The translations under genes and the position numbers were made by a program. This document shows positions 22,155-33,137 of a stretch of 64,000 nt of DNA, piece by piece. A model generated the notes under the pieces. It made no database searches, had not been told where the DNA came from, and saw nothing but the letters and a program-made list of their open reading frames with translations. Origin of the DNA: Spisula solida (lineage: Eukaryota; Mollusca; Bivalvia; Venerida; Mactridae); contig OX365945.1 in assembly GCA_947247005.1 (NCBI GenBank), positions 17,428,501 through 17,492,500 of the forward strand, in the 5' to 3' direction. The first letter of the stretch is position 1, and each line of letters opens with the position of its first letter.

Positions 22155-22900
22155 TCCCTGCGTTCAAGGAGTGTTACCTGCAAACATGTTAAAAAAGAGG
22201 GTTTTGTCGTTACAATCCTTGGTTGTACGCTTTGTTTGCGACAAACACATTGAAAGTATAAATCCCCGTTTTTTCCCTTCTCGACCACCCTGCGTTCAAC
22301 GAAGAATAACGTGTCGAAACGTGCGTCATGTAATTCTTCGTTGAACGCAGGGCATTTCGATATATGTACGGATGCATGGGTTGCATTATTGCAATTGTTT
22401 TGTTTGCCTCTGTCCGCCATTTTGTTAAACTTTACCAATTTAGGTATACCACCTCCGGATATGGTTAGCCAAACTTCGCTCACGTGACGAACAGGTTTTT
22501 TTTAACATAACTTTCAATGAATAACAGCCCTGCGTTCAAGGAAAAAATAAGGTGACGCACGTTTTTACCTGGTACGTACTGTTATTCGTTGAACAATAAC
22601 CATATCCTGAGGTGGTGTGCGTGTATTGGTGTAATTAAACAAAATGGCGGACAGAGGCAAACAAAAGAATATGAATAGCATAACCCGTGCATGCGTACAT
22701 ATTTCAAAACTGAGAACGAAAAAACGGGGACTTATACTTTCAAATTGTTTGCCGCAAACGAAGCGTACAGCGAAGGATTATAGCGACAAAAAACCCTGAT
22801 TTTTAACATGTTTACAGGTAACTTTCCTTGAACGCGGGGCAGGTACGACATAGGTACGTAACACACCTCACATAATGCTTCGTTGAATGCAGGGCAGTAC
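22155..22900. mobile_element. Nested foldback element of the CCCTGCGTTCAA family
   Basis: The left arm begins CCCTGCGTTCAAGGAGTGTT with CCTGCAAACATGTTAAAA following. The complementary right arm ends AACATGTTTACAGG...CCTTGAACGCGGGGC at about 22842, and the arms also share the segments around CGGGG..TATACTTTCAA and GGCGGACAGAGGCAAAC. CCCTGCGTTCAA-type boxes also occur near 22287, 22342 (inverted), 22528 and 22880 (inverted). This suggests several nested or tandem ends. A relative of the same arm is found at 36071-36135 beside the giant tandem array. No coding capacity. Confidence 0.78.
22287..22357. repeat. Near-perfect 70-bp palindrome
   Basis: CCCTGCGTTCAACGAAGAAT at the left pairs exactly with ATTCTTCGTTGAACGCAGGG at the right, around an inner CGTG..CGTCATG core. 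It looks like a minimal two-ended MITE of the same family as the host foldback. Confidence 0.88.
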
Positions 22901-23479
22901 AAGGTACCTCGGATCACAATATATTAATCTGCTGTATAAGTTAAACTACATCATTCTATAATTTATATCATGTCAGTCAGAAAAAGAAATGTAATACAAG
23001 TACATGTCATGAAGTAATACAATGTCATATTTGAATTGAATCGAACGCGTGTATAAAATAATGTCCGCGTCACATCGTGAGGTGATCTGAATTATTAAGT
23101 CTAAATATTCACATAAGTTATATTTTCTAAACACAATTCGATGCAAAACAACGATATATCACAATTAATTTATAAAAATGCTTGTCAAATATTGCCTATT
23201 ATGAACAAGCAAATCGTTTAGATTGGTGGAGCTTCGTAAATAGTACTTACTGAAGTATCAAGGCACCCGCACAGCAAAAAGCAGCTTAACAACCCATTTA
23301 CGGTGGTTCCAATATTCAACAATGAGCCGTCGAAATGTAAGATTAAAAAATAAATTGATACGGACTCCTTTATAATAATTTGTGATATGAATTGTTATAG
23401 CTCACACAACTTGACTTGCTGTACGATTCCAAATCTATGTATGCAACTGTTTTTGTCTATTGGAATTGTTTATCAAGTT
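22901..23479. other. Transposon interior, right part
   Basis: A+T-rich unique sequence between the nested foldback and the right inverted arm. Nothing further was recognised. Confidence 0.5.
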
Positions 23480-24027
23480 CTTCATGTATTTACGCAATAA
23501 CTGTTTTGATTAGAATCTTGATTTTTTAGTGGTTGAACATGTACAGAGCCGACCGTCTCGTATTACAACATTATAGTATTTTGAGGCGTCAGGGGTATCA
23601 GTGAGGGACAGCAACCGTCAGGGGTATCATAGTGGTTCTTTCGTCTATTCTGCCTCATAACCTGACTGCATCGAACTAATTTTGCAAAATGCATACATAA
23701 AATAAGATAAACAATGAAGTTGGCCCCATAAAACAGCAACAGACCATGCAAATCGGCAGAAATTGGAAAAAAATGTAGACGGGTCGTCAGGGGTGCAGTA
23801 ACCAAAACCGCACTAGAATCGAATGTTCTCCTTAATCACAGGTATTTGAAGGGAAAATGGGCTTGGGTCTGCAAGTATCCATAGGGCCGGGTACGGTGGG
23901 CTAGGTGATTTCATTGAAAGCGTCTTACAAAACAAAGAAAAATCAAGATTTACTTACCGAAGCGACGAAATTTACACTCGAAAAACCGTCAGGGGTATCA
24001 CTTCCGTTCTATACGTTATCCCCATTG

Positions 24028-24035
24028 ATATAACT
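24028..24035. repeat. 8-bp target-site duplication, right
   Basis: ATATAACT, identical to 20947-20954. Confidence 0.88.
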
Positions 24036-24066
24036 GTTTTAAAGAAGTCGGAAATATTTAACATAC

Positions 24067-24237
24067 CTGATTCTTCGCTGCATCCCCGATGAGTCTCTCT
24101 GTATCTGTGAAGGCCACATAACTGGGTGTGGTCCTGTTTCCCTGATCGTTAGCTATAATCTCAACTTTCCCGTGCTGGAAAATACCAACACACGAGTAAG
24201 TTGTTCCCAAATCTATTCCAATAGCTCGTCCACTCAT
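24067..24237 (-). CDS. HSP70: Cytosolic HSP70, coding exon 1 (residues 1-57)
   Basis: The ATG at 24237-24235 opens [20 protein letters not shown], containing HSP70 signature 1 (IDLGTTYS, residues 8-15), which forms part of the ATP phosphate-binding loop. The exon runs to [11 protein letters not shown] and ends at a phase-0 donor (CAG|GTATGT). There is no signal or transit peptide, so the product is cytosolic/nuclear. The start is chosen because it is the first ATG at the canonical family N-terminus and a TATA box lies 150 bases upstream. Confidence 0.97.
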
Positions 24238-24386
24238 CTTGTATTTTAACGTGTTGACTGTAGCTTCTATGTATGCAGTATAATAACCCGCTTGGCGAAT
24301 GTGATTTCTTTTATCCCCGCCTTATTCCTCGATCGTATTCTGAAGATTTTCTGTTTCTAATTGATTACTGAGGTCCGAAGACATGG

Positions 24387-24394
24387 TTTATATA
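24387..24394 (-). promoter_or_regulatory. HSP70 TATA box
   Basis: On the minus strand the sequence reads TATATAAA, about 150 bases upstream of the ATG. Transcription would start near 24360, giving a 5' UTR of about 120 bases. Confidence 0.75.
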
Positions 24395-24463
24395 CTATGT
24401 ATGAATTATCTAGAATGCTGTAGCTGAATCTATTTATTATTAGCAATTTCTATTTTTGTCATG

Positions 24464-24491
24464 TTCTAGAAATTTGTAGAAGTTTCTAGAA
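24464..24491. promoter_or_regulatory. Heat-shock element upstream of HSP70
   Basis: Alternating pentamers at exact 5-bp steps: TTC 24464, GAA 24469, TTG (imperfect) 24474, GAA 24479, TTC 24484, GAA 24489. It lies about 70 bases upstream of the TATA box. Such an array binds trimeric HSF1, so the gene is predicted to be heat-inducible. Confidence 0.88.
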
Positions 24492-24539
24492 GGAAGGGGA
24501 ACAATCCGTACAGTCTTATTGAATAATCAAAGGGAGACA

Positions 24540-25312
24540 ACTCATGTGTAATGTTTATATTTAGCAACACAATTTTGATAGGAGCTATTTATAGTTTACT
24601 GTACATATTTATAGAAAGTGATCGACGACTTCATATTCAATCAGTTTAGGTATGTAATTATGAAGTGTTTATGAATTGAACAGCGGTCAAATCATTATAA
24701 TATTAATTATATCACTTAGCATTTATAATGAAAGGAGTTAATTTACTGTTAAACTTACAAACTTACAATAACATAAATTATAAGAAACACATTCAGACGG
24801 GAGTTATACAGTATATACTCCATACAATGTTAGCCAATCTATTACAAGTACCGACTTCATTTGACAGAGAATTGACAAGATCCTCGACCTTCTATCTGCA
24901 TAATTCAAAAGCATGAAAATCTCAAAATTGTGAGAAAAAATAAGCGCGATAGGCCGGTAGCTTTCAAATTGGGTAAACTATATGTACGATAAGTTGACAT
25001 ACGAAATTTATCAACAAATTGTTAAATAATTTCATGTATAACAAACCAATTTTCAAGAGACTTTATTGCATATTATGACTCCCTTGTTCCATATAATATT
25101 TATATGCTTATAAATAAAACCTCGTATCAGTTCATTAGAATGTATTATCATAAGACATGTTTTCAGTATTCAACAATATCAAAGATCATAAACCAATTCC
25201 GATAATTCCATGACAATAGACAAGAGACATTTAGAATGTTAAGTCTCTGAATAGACATTAACACTGAATGGTAATTCTCCTTATATGACTCTGGAGACCA
25301 AAAGAAACTGTA
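24540..25312. other. Intergenic DNA, nothing recognised
   Basis: A+T-rich DNA upstream of the HSP70 promoter with no supported gene or repeat. Confidence 0.5.
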
Positions 25313-25314
25313 TA

Positions 25315-25728
25315 TCCTTTCCGCTACCATAGCGTACTAATGCAGACTCGCCGTGATGGCCATTTCGGCCTTCGGTAGTTTTCGACCTAAATGCCCAAAT
25401 TCGGGAATTTTGCTGTCATGGGTACACAGGCATCACAGACTACAGGATATTACGGGCCCAGGGTCGTGCACAGGTTTTTGGGCCCGCTAGACCCCTTTAA
25501 AGAGGGCTTTGAAGTTTTTCGCGCAAGGGTCACCGTCACATCGTCATTTCCGGTGACCTTTAGTCGAAATATTGACAATTTTTTCTACTTTCGGTTTGAG
25601 GTGGGTGTGTAGCATCCGGATGTATCGAGTTTTTATCAGTGCTATAAGTCAATAGTGTCTCAGGGACGGGGTATAGGGACCATATGAATTTCTCATAACC
25701 CCCCAAAAAATCGTGGTAGCGGAAAGGA
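25315..25728. mobile_element. MITE with 15-bp terminal inverted repeats (414 bp)
   Basis: TCCTTTCCGCTACCA at the left is matched by TGGTAGCGGAAAGGA at the right, with TA on both sides. The interior is more G+C-rich than its surroundings and has no gene; the frame at 25391-25612 is not protein-like. Confidence 0.7.
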
Positions 25729-25739
25729 TATGTTGTTAA

Positions 25740-26700
25740 TTATATCAAGGAAACAACCGGCACTAATTTTACCCGCTGATCCTAAAAAATCCGAAAAATA
25801 ATTTACAGAGCGAAGTGCCGGGTACTTGAGTACGTGTTGAGTACGAAAAACAATATTCAGGACGAACGGTGGGAAGTGGTACAAAAGTGTTGAGTATGAA
25901 ACGTTAGCGAAGAATTTATCCAACGATAAAACGATCTAAACTCGTGTTTTATACGATTTTAATCGAATTGAGTATACATTTTTATCGTAGGGACGGGTTT
26001 TGAGGATACTTTTGTAGTTTTTTTAAGAATTTCGACTTGCCCGGGCCGACATACGTCAGCCATCTTTTTGCGTAAGAAAATTATCGATCGCGTAAAAAAT
26101 ACCGATCAGGTGTTAACGCCCGACATTCCGTAATCCTGACACATTAACCATAGAACTAACCTATTTTCATTCAAGAACAATGTGTTTTCTACGGGATGTA
26201 CTCCATTGCTCACTATATTTATCATTGACTGAGAAGCGCTGTGCGTATGCAGCTGCAGTCACCTGCTGTTTAGATCCATGGTATCAATATTGCCTAGCGC
26301 TCACTGAAATTTCGGACAGTTCTGATTTCTTAAGTAAATAAACTATTGCAATGCGACAAAGACCGATGTTATCCGCATGTAATAATGGAATTAGTCTGGT
26401 TCACGATATTCTTACAAAATGCATCTTTTTTTTGAAATCGTAAACCATCGAGAACAGGTCACGTGCCCCTCCATGGACTTTTTACTTTATGCTATCAAAT
26501 ATACCTGCTCACTCAAGGCTCGCAGGTAATACATATAAATCACCTATACAGACTAACCCGTCTTGAGCGGCCAGTCAATGTATCTTTGAATATGGATGTT
26601 TAATTAAACATTTATTCCTTTGAAGTATTTTTATCATTCATTGAAATGACACTGGTATGAAATGGTTTTATCAGATAATACAATGCAATTTGTATTGGTA
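25740..26700. other. Intergenic DNA, nothing recognised
   Basis: No gene or clear repeat was found. The minus frame at 25923-25693 overlaps the end of the preceding MITE and is not credible. Confidence 0.45.
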
Positions 26701-26709
26701 GTTTAATAA

Positions 26710-27043
26710 GCACCAGTCAATATCTTTTACGCCCGGGGGCGGCGGGCGACCCAGGGGGGGAATTAGACATTTTCAATGTTTTGATGTCTAAATCCCCACC
26801 CAGGAGACAATGCTTACTGTCTAAATCCCCACCGTAGGACATAGTTTTTCATCCGGGTACTTTAATAAAAACACGAATAAAAGTATCCCTGTCGTCTTTC
26901 GCGGTGTCGAAATTCCGGACGAAAGTATATTCCCCGGGACTCTGAGTCGATAAGGTTGTCTAATTCCCGCCTGCCGGGAAGATTCGTCTGTCTAATTCCC
27001 CCTGTATCCCCACCCCCCCGGTGGGCATAATATTGACTGGTGC
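26710..27043. mobile_element. MITE with G/C-tract arms (334 bp)
   Basis: GCACCAGTCAATAT at 26710 is complementary to ATATTGACTGGTGC ending 27043. Imperfect complementarity continues inward through long G and C runs and GGGGGGGAATTAGAC / GTCTAATTCCCCC, so arms reach about 55 bp. Inside, TCTAAATCCCCACC occurs twice. The flanks (TAATAA / ATTATA) do not give an unambiguous duplication. Confidence 0.75.
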
Positions 27044-27254
27044 ATTATACACATGTATACTTAAGGGGGAAGTATCGGCATCTTTAAGAACTTGTTTTTA
27101 TATCTATTTATTTTCATGAAAGCAAGTTACATACAAAAGTCAAATACATATATATAACTTCATGAAATATAGTGACATCTTTAAACTTTTTAAACTTAAT
27201 ACACTACACGTACATGTATAGTATGTACCCTAAAGCAGATCTGAGTTTCAATAT

Positions 27255-27420
27255 AGAGCAACGGTTCTGACAAAGGCGTTCGTATTGTAATTTCGCCGAA
27301 TAAAAACACATGTTTGAATACAGATCCAGTTCTGACATCGACATTCCGAATTATAACTCCTGCGAATGAAGACCCAGGTTTGAATACAGACCAGGCTCTG
27401 ACATCGACATTTGATTTATA
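27255..27420. repeat. Degenerate tandem repeat of about 65 bp, three copies
   Basis: TTCTGACAAAGGCGTTCG, TTCTGACATCGACATTCCG and CTCTGACATCGACATTTG recur at about 27265, 27331 and 27395, each followed by GAATACAGA-type sequence. Confidence 0.6.
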
Positions 27421-28265
27421 ACTCGTGACGTTTATTTAACGTAGGGTTGAAGGGAATATACCCTCGGCGAATTGTAATACTGGTAAACTGTAAAACATGC
27501 AAGCTGGTAGTAGTTACTTCCCTTTGCACTTAGAATTACTCTCTTCCGTAAATTGTTTTCAGATTAAATATGATGTAAAATGATGCTTGAAGTTTAAATT
27601 GATGACACATATTAGTATGTTAGTTGTGTCGCAGCGGACACAGTTATCTGTGATATTGCTATCATATTTAGTTTTTAACTGCTAGTATTAGAACTTGACG
27701 GATCTAAGATTTGGTAGGAGCTTTGGTCGAAACTAGTAGTGCGGAAAAGCGGTTTATAGCTATTCGCATTGATTCAAATTCAGCAGAAAGAAGTTTTTGA
27801 CAAAACATTTGCCTCTGACAACTTTGAGCGAGTAGTCACTAGACGCTCCTATGAGTCTGACATTAGCAATTCTTAAATTTCGTAACTTGAAATGTAACAT
27901 GTTTTTGGAACGAAAATAAAGAGGTTGCGTAACAAACGCTTATGCCTGGAGTCACAATGCTCATACGATGTATGTACGAGTTTTACAATTCATACGAGTC
28001 CAAACATAGTAGAACCATAACGTCTTCTTCACAATTGATGCCCCTGGTATCAGCTTTGAACAGAGAATATCACATACAAGTCGTGCGGAGTTCGCAAGGA
28101 GCTAGTACTTTGGTCCTATGGGACTCGTTGGAGACATTCGTACGATGTCCATACGGTGACCGCACGGTGTCCGTGCGAGTTCCCGCAATATTCGTACGAG
28201 GATAGGTCTACACGTCTACCACTTTCAAACAATATCACTAACAGTATTTCTGACGATACTTTAAA
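27421..28265. other. Intergenic DNA with clustered TACG motifs
   Basis: No gene was accepted. From about 27965 to 28203 the sequence is rich in ATACGA, GTACGAG, CGTACGA and CGTGCGAG, often in inverted orientation. This may be a decayed palindromic element. The plus frame at 27942-28205 lies in it and is not protein-like. Confidence 0.4.
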
Positions 28266-28445
28266 AACTGAGGTCTCGTGTATGAAGATTTACATTAGTC
28301 ACGTAATCAAAGAACCAGGGATGCTGCTTGAACTTGGCCATCTTCTGTATCATGGACTATTCCACAAAAAACTACAATGACAAATCTCTTCTGGGGGCCT
28401 CGCCCATATGTGTCTGCCTTTGGCGAGGATAAGTAAAAGCAAATA
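28266..28445 (+). repeat. tRNA-derived SINE, 5'-truncated copy
   Basis: The body matches the SINE at 14946-15225 from GAGGTCTCGTGTATGAAGAT through CATCTTCTGTATCATGGACT and CTCGCCCATATGTGTCTG to GGCGAGGATAAGTAAAA. The tRNA-like head is missing. The match in the same order at two loci shows this is a dispersed family. Confidence 0.82.
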
Positions 28446-29380
28446 AATAGTAAAATCGACAAAAAAAGACCATCGCGCATTTTCGTTTCATTGCAATATA
28501 AAGTGAAAAAGTGCAAACTAGTTGTTCATTATTAGTTTCATGCTCGTATAGATTCCATAGATGCCTATATTGTTAAAATATCTATAATCCCGTTAAGATT
28601 TTAAATACAAAATTAATATTCCATTAATGGACAATTGTTATAGATTGAATTTATTTAATTTCAAATTAAGTTTACTTTAGTTTTTGAATTACCCGTGTAA
28701 AAATATCTGCCAACTTGTTTATTAGCTCTCTTATCTGGGAATAAGTTTGTACTTGAATACATAAAAACAGTCGAACTATTCTTATCGTGTAGTCTCATCT
28801 TACTGAATAACGCCAACGGTTCGTGTCCGTTTCTTATTCGTCAATTGCGCTAATTATCCGAGGTGATGGCGGCAAGTTTTGAGCAAGTTGAAAATTGTCC
28901 AGATCTACAAAATAACAATCCGTTTGTATTATTTCGTATTCGTTCGTCTCCATTCGTCTGCGATTATTATATATATCCGTTTCTTATTCGGTACTTGTGT
29001 CACGTTATTGTCAGACGCTGTCCGTTTTATCAGGTGGAAAGTTTGAGCATGTTTAAAACTCGCCACCAGACTGAACGCATCAAAGCGACCAAATGCCAGA
29101 TGATATGTTTTAAAATGAGTGTTTAGGTGCTCATGTGTCGTTCTTTTTGTTGTATTTATCCTGGCCTTGTCTGATATTGCTCTTGATACTTTCTGTATGG
29201 TCAGCAGCCGATTGAACGATCATAAGTAAGTTTCTCGCGAGTTCTTCAGTTTTGATCCGCTGTTTACCCGTTACTTGTACGGTGCTATCCGATAGATGAA
29301 CGTTCTAGTTTGTTGTACATTTCTGGTAATCGAGTGTTTGCCAGTGTTTGTTTCAATCGTTCAATAAATAAACAACAAAC
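28446..29380. other. Intergenic DNA, nothing recognised
   Basis: Short frames such as 28863-29126 have no recognisable domain, and no splice or promoter context supports them. Confidence 0.4.
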
Positions 29381-29386
29381 AGCCGC

Positions 29387-29565
29387 AACATCAGATACAG
29401 CACAAGCAATATCAGATACAGCACAAGCAACATCAGATACAGCACAAGCAACATCAGATACAGCACAAGCAACATCAGATACAGCACAAGCAACATAGCA
29501 CAAGCAACATCAGATACAGCACAAGCAACATCAGATACAGCACAAGCAACATCAGCAACATCAGC
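29387..29565. repeat. 21-bp minisatellite
   Basis: The unit ACATCAGATACAGCACAAGC plus one base repeats about eight times. One copy loses about ten bases near 29491, which breaks the frame. The period is a multiple of three, so both strands show short open frames with a seven-residue repeat (TSDTAQA). This is not taken as a gene. Confidence 0.92.
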
Positions 29566-30484
29566 TTATTTTCATCACCGGGATATCGCCGGATATCTTA
29601 CTACTACAGTGTTTCTTTCTATTCGTTTGACGTCCATTTACGTTATATGTTTAGCAATCACTCACTGATGCATCAAACATAGCAGCTGAAACAGGTGGTT
29701 GCTTAATATTGTTATTTTATTCAGGTGGTTCACTATAACATGTTTTACTATACATTTTGTATGTTTGATAATACAGTACATTTCAATAACACGTCCAGAT
29801 CGGAATTAATTTGTTATTAATTTAGTTTATAAGTTATTTTTGTTTATGTCATTATTTTCTTGCGTAAGCAAGGCTTAATCACAGTATTTACTCAGCCCCA
29901 TATTTGAAATAATTGTAAATTGAATTTTTGTTTTATTAAATAAATGAACATGCCAGCAGTTTCCGCTGTAGCCGCGTAGACAAAACAGAAATTAATTCAC
30001 CATTTATTATTATGACATTCTTAATTATCAAAATAAATCGTTTTCGAATTTTAAAATACCGATTAAAAAGTGTATTTCAATATTATCTGGTTAATGAACT
30101 TCTGCGTTTTTCGGTTGTCCATCATTCACCCGGGAGTGTGTATTGTACATATTACGAGTGCTATGCAAAATCTACTTTATGCACTTCAATTTAAACGCGT
30201 TCGGATAAAGTTAGATACACCATGGCATTGTTTTCTTGTATTTTCGTAGCCCGATATCAGCCCTCTACTCTCACCTGCCAATACTGAAGTTGATCTCAAC
30301 ACCAGTCTATTTATTAAATTCCACATGGCAAGTGGTTTTGGAATCATAAGCAAACATTTCCGGTGGTAGATTAATTGATACAATCCATGATTACTTTGAA
30401 TGCCGGTTTCTACCGCCACGATCTCTGTCAAATTAGTTCACTTCTACTTTCACGGTATGGAAGATAGCACGCGAACATAAAAAC
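29566..30484. other. Intergenic DNA, nothing recognised
   Basis: A+T-rich DNA with no supported feature. Confidence 0.45.
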
Positions 30485-30730
30485 ATATATTTTTACTAGT
30501 ACATTGCTCATAGAACGTTTTACAAAGATACATTTGTAATAATAGAAACAATATTTCTAACAGTACATTGCTCATAGAACGTATTACAAAGATACATTTG
30601 TAATAATAAAAACAATATTTCTAACAGTACATTGCTCATAGAACGTTTTACAAAGATACATTTGTAATAATAAAAACAATGTTTCTAACAGTACATTGCT
30701 CATAAAACAATTTTTACAAAGATAATAAAC
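30485..30730. repeat. 64-bp tandem repeat, about 3.7 copies
   Basis: AGTACATTGCTCATAGAACG starts at 30498, 30562 and 30626, and a variant starts at 30690, an exact 64-bp period. Copies 2 and 3 are nearly identical and the outer ones diverge. Confidence 0.93.
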
Positions 30731-32471
30731 TCGGAAAGTTTGTTTAGATTAGTAAATGCATTGCATTAGTTGTCTGCATGGAAGATGCGGACGGAAGAGC
30801 GTATTACAGATAGTGTAAACATTTATTTACATATCAAACTATGATTGTGTTCGCCACGTTATGTCCCACAAATTTACTCGATCACACAACTCTTGCACAT
30901 TTACACTGACTGACTATCGTTAAGCCAATGTCACACCAAACTGATGTTTTCGTCCGAATGCCGTAAGACCAACCTACGACTGCCGTACGAAATAGTAGCG
31001 TCTCAAGATAGGCACAAAGTAGCAAACACCAATTTTTCGATTTGTCGACTGTTTCTTTGTTTTTCATGAGATATGGTGATGCATGCGATTTTTGTCTGCG
31101 GTCTGTCGGCTGTATTTTGATTTCATTTTTTTATTAATAAATCGTGCGACCAAATAATCGTGCGGCTGCATGTATAACAGAATGTGTAATACTGCAGTAG
31201 AACAGACATGCAGTCTGCTGTTAAAATGGAAAGCAGTGGTGTCTTGTATGTGGGATGCTATCATGTTAGCGGGGTGTTGTCGCGTTGACATCGCTGCAAC
31301 TGCTTTATTCTTTTATTAATATGGCCGAATATTCGTCATCCTCTAAGTTTCAAAAGACCGTAAACTCTTAGTACATTGTTCCATACAGTGTTATTTACCC
31401 TTGCAATTTGGACAGAGTCTATAAGCAAACATAATGAACGACCCACCAGACAGCTTAATGTAAATTAATGTTTAATGTATGTTCCCAACTTACTAAGTGA
31501 CCGATCCCTGGGGTCCTTGATCACAATATAATAATAAGCCACACTTTCATCTTAAAACTAATTCACCCCTTGCTAGTGATAAAGTCTATAGCTTAGTACA
31601 TTTATAAAACAACCGAAAGTTTGTTTACAAAATTTTGTTATCAGAAAAACAGGATAAATACCAGCTTGTGAATTTTTAAATGTTAGTGTTATCAATGGAA
31701 TATAAACAAGTAATATACATTAAACTGCTGAATGGATAAGAGTTTTTTTTTACACTTTGCTAAGTGTTTAATACGACTAGATGTCGTTATAATATAAATC
31801 ACACTAACAGATATATACTTTAGAAGAGTGTTACTCAAACCCGGCGGTCCATTCTCATACATTAGCGTTACGTCACCATAAACTTTGAGATATCTGTTGG
31901 GCGCGACGGTTGCTTATTTTTTACGTTTCTCTGTGGTGCTTACTGGTAGACTTAAGTGACATTATGTAAACAAGAATCCTTGAAAGGGTGCCATAGTATA
32001 AACTGTTGATCTCTGGGTGGAATATTATCAGGCTAATAAGGTTGTGATCTATGATGTATTGTCATCATCTGGAGGATTATATTGTCTGTATAGCAGAATT
32101 TGGCATAACTCTGGATTATCACCGACGAATATAAACATTAAGGATGATTTAATATCAAATTTATTAATAAAACCTTTTTAACGGATTATTAACGCATTTT
32201 CGTCGAAGTCTTAGAGGCGCTTGTTTCCTTGTGGTATTGGATTTCTTCATCGGCCAATATCGTCCAGCCGAATCAGAGTACTTCACTGCGGTACTATAAA
32301 ACAGAAAATGTCGTCTGCAACATACCTGATATAAACGAAAGATAGAATTCATATCACATGGAAGCTGTTTTGAATTATGAATCATTTTATTGATTAATGA
32401 ATTAATTAAACTCACATTGTTTTTTTTATTTTTCTTTACAAAAGAATAAAAAATAACAACAACAAATAATC
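30731..32471. other. Intergenic or upstream region of the LRR exon
   Basis: No gene recognised. A pyrimidine-rich run followed by CTTTACAAAAG just before 32446 could be a splice acceptor for a 5' UTR exon of the LRR gene. Confidence 0.35.
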
Positions 32472-32653
32472 ATGGATCCTGTTGACTTGTATTTTACCAC
32501 ACGTGTTTTTGTGTTACTTTCTATTGTGGCAAATGTATTTGCATCTTGTTCCTCGTGTGTGTGTGTCATAACGTCATCAGACGTCATAGTGACGTGCACT
32601 GGACCTAACATCACAAAAGTTCCAACTGGACTTCCGGCCAACACAACAAAACT
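32472..32653 (+). CDS. First coding exon of an LRR protein (signal peptide and LRRNT cap)
   Basis: The ATG opens a 60-codon frame that ends at a donor (AAAACT|GTAAGTAT) with two bases of a split leucine codon. Residues 11-24 (VFVLLSIVANVFAS) are a hydrophobic secretion signal. They are followed by CSSCVCVITSSDVIVTC, then PNITKVPTGLPANTTKL, the cysteine-rich LRRNT cap (C-x2-C-x-C ... V-x-C ... vP-x-g-L-P) that precedes leucine-rich repeats in extracellular receptors and Slit/Toll-type proteins. The LRR-coding exons are not visible in the next 3.4 kb, and beyond that lies the giant tandem array. They may lie past the array, or the exon may be an orphan. No specific name is possible. Confidence 0.72.
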
Positions 32654-33137
32654 GTAAGTATTTAAAAATGAATGATAGAATAGCAACTGACTCACTCTTT
32701 AGGGTCTTTTATTTTAAGAGAAAAGTTTTTAAAAATTCAACTTTCTGTTGCACATTTGTATACTGTAATCCGAGAAAACCGGACCCCTTAGTCCTCTTGA
32801 TATTTTAGATTTTCACCAAAAATTCGGTATTCAAAGAATACTCTTAGTTTTAATTGAAAGTGTGATTAAAATCATCTGATTGTAGGTACAAATATGTTCA
32901 TAATATTTTAAAGAAACACATACACTTGAATTTAAGTACAACCATGATTCAAAAGTCAACATCAAATATTCATTCGTTGGCAAAAAGCTTAACCCTGTTA
33001 GGTATATAGCTTTTTGATTCATTTTTTGGGGTGTTATTTTGTCATTAATACAGGGATCGCAAACCGTAGCTATATATAATACATGTATATATTTGCTGTC
33101 ATTCTCTATGATGTGCCTCAATTAGTCTTAAAATATA
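32654..33137. other. Probable first intron of the LRR gene, nothing recognised
   Basis: A+T-rich DNA with no exon showing the phase (one leading base) and leucine pattern needed to continue the LRR frame. Confidence 0.4.

Larger units (their letters stand above)
20955..24027. mobile_element. Non-autonomous DNA transposon with long inverted repeats in HSP70 intron
   Basis: The element is 3,073 bp and begins CAATGGGGATAACGTATAGA and ends in the exact complement. It is flanked by the 8-bp duplication ATATAACT. The inverted arms are about 520 bp (20955-21473) and 548 bp (23480-24027), and they differ by a few indels, including about 21 bases present only in the right arm near 23955-23975. Each arm carries several copies of GATACCCCTGACG or close variants (left arm about 20982, 21166, 21331 and 21359), as expected of subterminal transposase-binding sites. 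An 8-bp duplication is typical of hAT, P and Merlin superfamilies, and the terminal CA would fit hAT or P. No transposase frame is present inside. The two mirrored small frames (21208-21396 and 23805-23563) only reflect the arms. A different foldback family is nested in the centre. Confidence 0.9.
19957..24066 (-). other. HSP70 intron 1 (4.1 kb)
   Basis: The donor CAG|GTATGT on the minus strand is at 24067/24066 and the acceptor TTTCAG|GCAGCG is at 19957/19956. Both are phase 0, so residues 57 and 58 join as KNQ|AAMNP. About 3.1 kb of the intron is a DNA transposon (20955-24027). Without it the intron would be about 1.0 kb. The rest (19957-20946) shows nothing further. Confidence 0.93.

Noticed and set aside
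27942..28205. 87-codon plus frame
   Set aside because: It lies in a region dense with TACG-type inverted motifs and has no domain, so it is likely chance within a decayed element.
29285..29503. Frames with TSDTAQA or VACAVSD heptad repeats
   Set aside because: They come from a 21-bp minisatellite with an internal frame-breaking deletion, and neither strand has gene-like flanks.
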